DNA from: Microbacterium enclense
GTDB lineage: Bacteria; Actinomycetota; Actinomycetes; Actinomycetales; Microbacteriaceae
NCBI RefSeq assembly: GCF_004022425.1
Contig: NZ_RBZY01000014.1
Span: forward strand, 1 to 63,834
Length of the DNA: 63,834 bases
Direction: 5' to 3'
Part shown: piece by piece, positions 62,528-63,834 of the stretch
Layout: every line of letters starts with the position of its first letter
Numbering within the stretch: position 1 is the first letter of the stretch
The notes under the pieces: model-generated
Database searches by the model: none
Told to the model about the DNA's origin: nothing
Seen by the model: only the letters and a program-made list of their open reading frames with translations
Program-made: the position numbers and the translations under genes

Positions 62528-63834
62528 CTAGAAAGCGGCCTCGGCAACACCCCGGCCGAACGGACGGAGGGTGTCGGGCCCGTACCCACCATGGATCCCC
62601 GCCATCCGGTCAAAATGTGCCCGGACTTCTGCCGGGTAGTCCCACAGCCACGGGCTTCGGGAAGCGCCTGGGGCGTAGGGCGCACACAGGAGGTCGCCGT
62701 CCGTGCAGAACGCGTAGGTGCGGGATTCCAACTGGCTCGGGTATGAACGGATTGCCTCCATCGGGTAGTCCCCGATGAACGCCGAGTCCCAGAGATCTCT
62801 CGCCGACGAAAACTCGAACAGTTCAGCGACGAGCCCACGTTTTCCGCTACCGCTGCCGGTGATCGGGTAGGCGTCGGGCTGCTGGAGAGGGTCCGATAGC
62901 AACACAACCGCAGCGAGATCGTCGAGGGATTCACCGTCGAGGATCGCCCCCGAAAGCATGAGATGGGCAGCCATCGCGCCCTGCGAGTATCCCGCGATGA
63001 TGAATTTGCTTTCTCGGTCACGGCACTCCTCGTGCAGAGCGTCGTATGTCGATCGAAGAGCGTCTGACCCGCTCCGGATGCTCGACATGTACTCCAGCAG
63101 TTTCCGAGGATCGGGCTTCATCAAACTAAATGCTTCACCGAGTAGATCGGTGCTCGAGGCCGGATAGACGATCGGCACAATCAGGGTGCTATTCCGGTAT
63201 CCCTCGCTCAGGCTGTTGAGGAGACCGCTGTCGGCTGGTCCGACGAGCCACTCTTCTCCGCTGCGCGTCACTTGACCGGTCAGGACCTGCTGCATCTTGG
63301 ACCCCAATCCTCGCTGTGCGTACGAGGATCGAACGGTGGTCTGATACGTCTGGATGTCGTAGAGGTCAGGATCCGAAGCGACGTCCCACGGTCCCTTCGG
63401 CACCTCCCCCGACCCGCGCGCGACCAGGACGATGAGATCGGCGCAGGTGCTCGGCGGCGCGGCGACGGGAGCCGCGGGTGGGGTCGGCGGCGCGACATAG
63501 CCGACCCAGGGGACGACTTCGACGACACCCTCCACGGGAACCGAGTTTCCGAAGGGGCGGGGGCCGTCGTCGGTTCCCCAGGAGACGTTGCGCGCGATGA
63601 CGCGCGCTCCGCCCGACGCGACGACACCCGATTCACAAGACTGGATGCTCCCGGTGATCGTGACGGTTCCGGCCCCCGCGGCAATGCACTGATGCGCTTT
63701 CTCGAGCCGCGATGATGAAAGGTCGACCGTTCCCGTCGATGAGATCGCGATCTCAGCGAAGGTCACCGTCAGACCGGTTCCGGAGAGTCTGCCCCCGTCG
63801 GCGACGGTGATGCCGGTCCAGTCGCCGGGGGTGG
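62528..63834 (-). CDS. Beta-helix-like plus cutinase fusion protein, 5' end outside window
   Basis: The frame stays open to the window edge, giving at least 434 residues without the N-terminus. The N-terminal part visible is a run of short strands typical of a parallel beta-helix (GRLSGTGLTVTF..., GTVDLSSSRL..., GTVTITGSIQSC..., GGARVIARNVSW). A Pro/Ala/Val-rich linker (YVAPPTPPAAPVAAPPST) leads to a cutinase-type hydrolase with LVARGSGEV, nucleophile GYSQGA, DGDLLC and catalytic His in GIHGGYG. Cutinases cut ester bonds in polymers or lipids outside the cell. Lower GC and different codon use than the neighbours suggest acquisition. It lies where trp genes would be expected. Confidence 0.82.
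   Translation of the reverse strand, partial: TPGDWTGITVADGGRLSGTGLTVTFAEIAISSTGTVDLSSSRLEKAHQCIAAGAGTVTITGSIQSCESGVVASGGARVIARNVSWGTDDGPRPFGNSVPVEGVVEVVPWVGYVAPPTPPAAPVAAPPSTCADLIVLVARGSGEVPKGPWDVASDPDLYDIQTYQTTVRSSYAQRGLGSKMQQVLTGQVTRSGEEWLVGPADSGLLNSLSEGYRNSTLIVPIVYPASSTDLLGEAFSLMKPDPRKLLEYMSSIRSGSDALRSTYDALHEECRDRESKFIIAGYSQGAMAAHLMLSGAILDGESLDDLAAVVLLSDPLQQPDAYPITGSGSGKRGLVAELFEFSSARDLWDSAFIGDYPMEAIRSYPSQLESRTYAFCTDGDLLCAPYAPGASRSPWLWDYPAEVRAHFDRMAGIHGGYGPDTLRPFGRGVAEAAF

Overview
The window is 63.8 kb of high-GC, densely packed bacterial chromosome. Gene content and order point to an actinobacterium of the Micrococcales, most likely family Microbacteriaceae and probably Microbacterium or a close relative. 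Support comes from RbpA, PafB/PafC, a TatA-TatC-HelY block, an HGxxPAAW protein ahead of trpCBA-lgt-gltBD-pyk, many GTG starts, frequent 4-nt GTGA/ATGA overlaps, and a heavily over-represented GGATGCC/GGCATCC word. The species assignment is inference from memory of gene order, not a database match. I see no insertion sequence, prophage, CRISPR array, rRNA or replication origin, and no gene-free stretch longer than about 200 bases.

Layout. 1-9.3 kb holds mixed housekeeping and metabolic genes: EamA exporter end, Lrp regulator, MaoC hydratase, histidine phosphatase, sirtuin, SPOUT RNA methyltransferase, SGNH hydrolase, DEVH helicase, ferritin-VIT iron/manganese protein, 2-oxoglutarate dioxygenase. 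tRNA-Leu(GAG) follows. 9.6-23.1 kb resembles the mycobacterial proteasome neighbourhood without the proteasome: M20 peptidase, UppP, PAC2, HAD phosphatase, TrmI, FKBP lipoprotein, PafB, PafC, TatA, TatC, HelY, Lnt, RbpA. 23.2-28.5 kb has GDPD, an SDR with a displaced active-site tyrosine, a frameshifted S9 peptidase, a DUF308 membrane protein and an AEC transporter. 28.6-32.8 kb is accessory and regulatory: a TetR/F420-type oxidoreductase pair around a perfect palindrome, a small membrane protein, a secreted protein with a poly-aspartate tail, and a two-component system.

32.8-40.3 kb is the most distinctive part. Six minus-strand genes (COG4671-like glycosyltransferase, two GT4 glycosyltransferases, ABC exporter, two aminoglycoside-phosphotransferase-fold kinases) are joined end to end by start/stop overlaps and look like one machine that makes, phosphorylates and exports a glycoconjugate. 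40.4-41.6 kb has ArsC and an ArsR-phosphatase fusion with no arsenite pump in view. 41.6-50.5 kb carries a second SGNH hydrolase, an MFS/LLM-oxidoreductase pair, a DUF885 metallopeptidase, DNA polymerase I, a hotdog thioesterase and an ANTAR response regulator. tRNA-Leu(CAA) follows.

50.7-62.4 kb is a minus-strand metabolic block, transcribed HGxxPAAW-trpC-trpB-trpA-lgt-gltB-gltD-pyk, which links tryptophan and glutamate synthesis to lipoprotein maturation and glycolysis. The last gene, cut by the window edge, is a beta-helix-like plus cutinase fusion that sits where trp genes would be expected.
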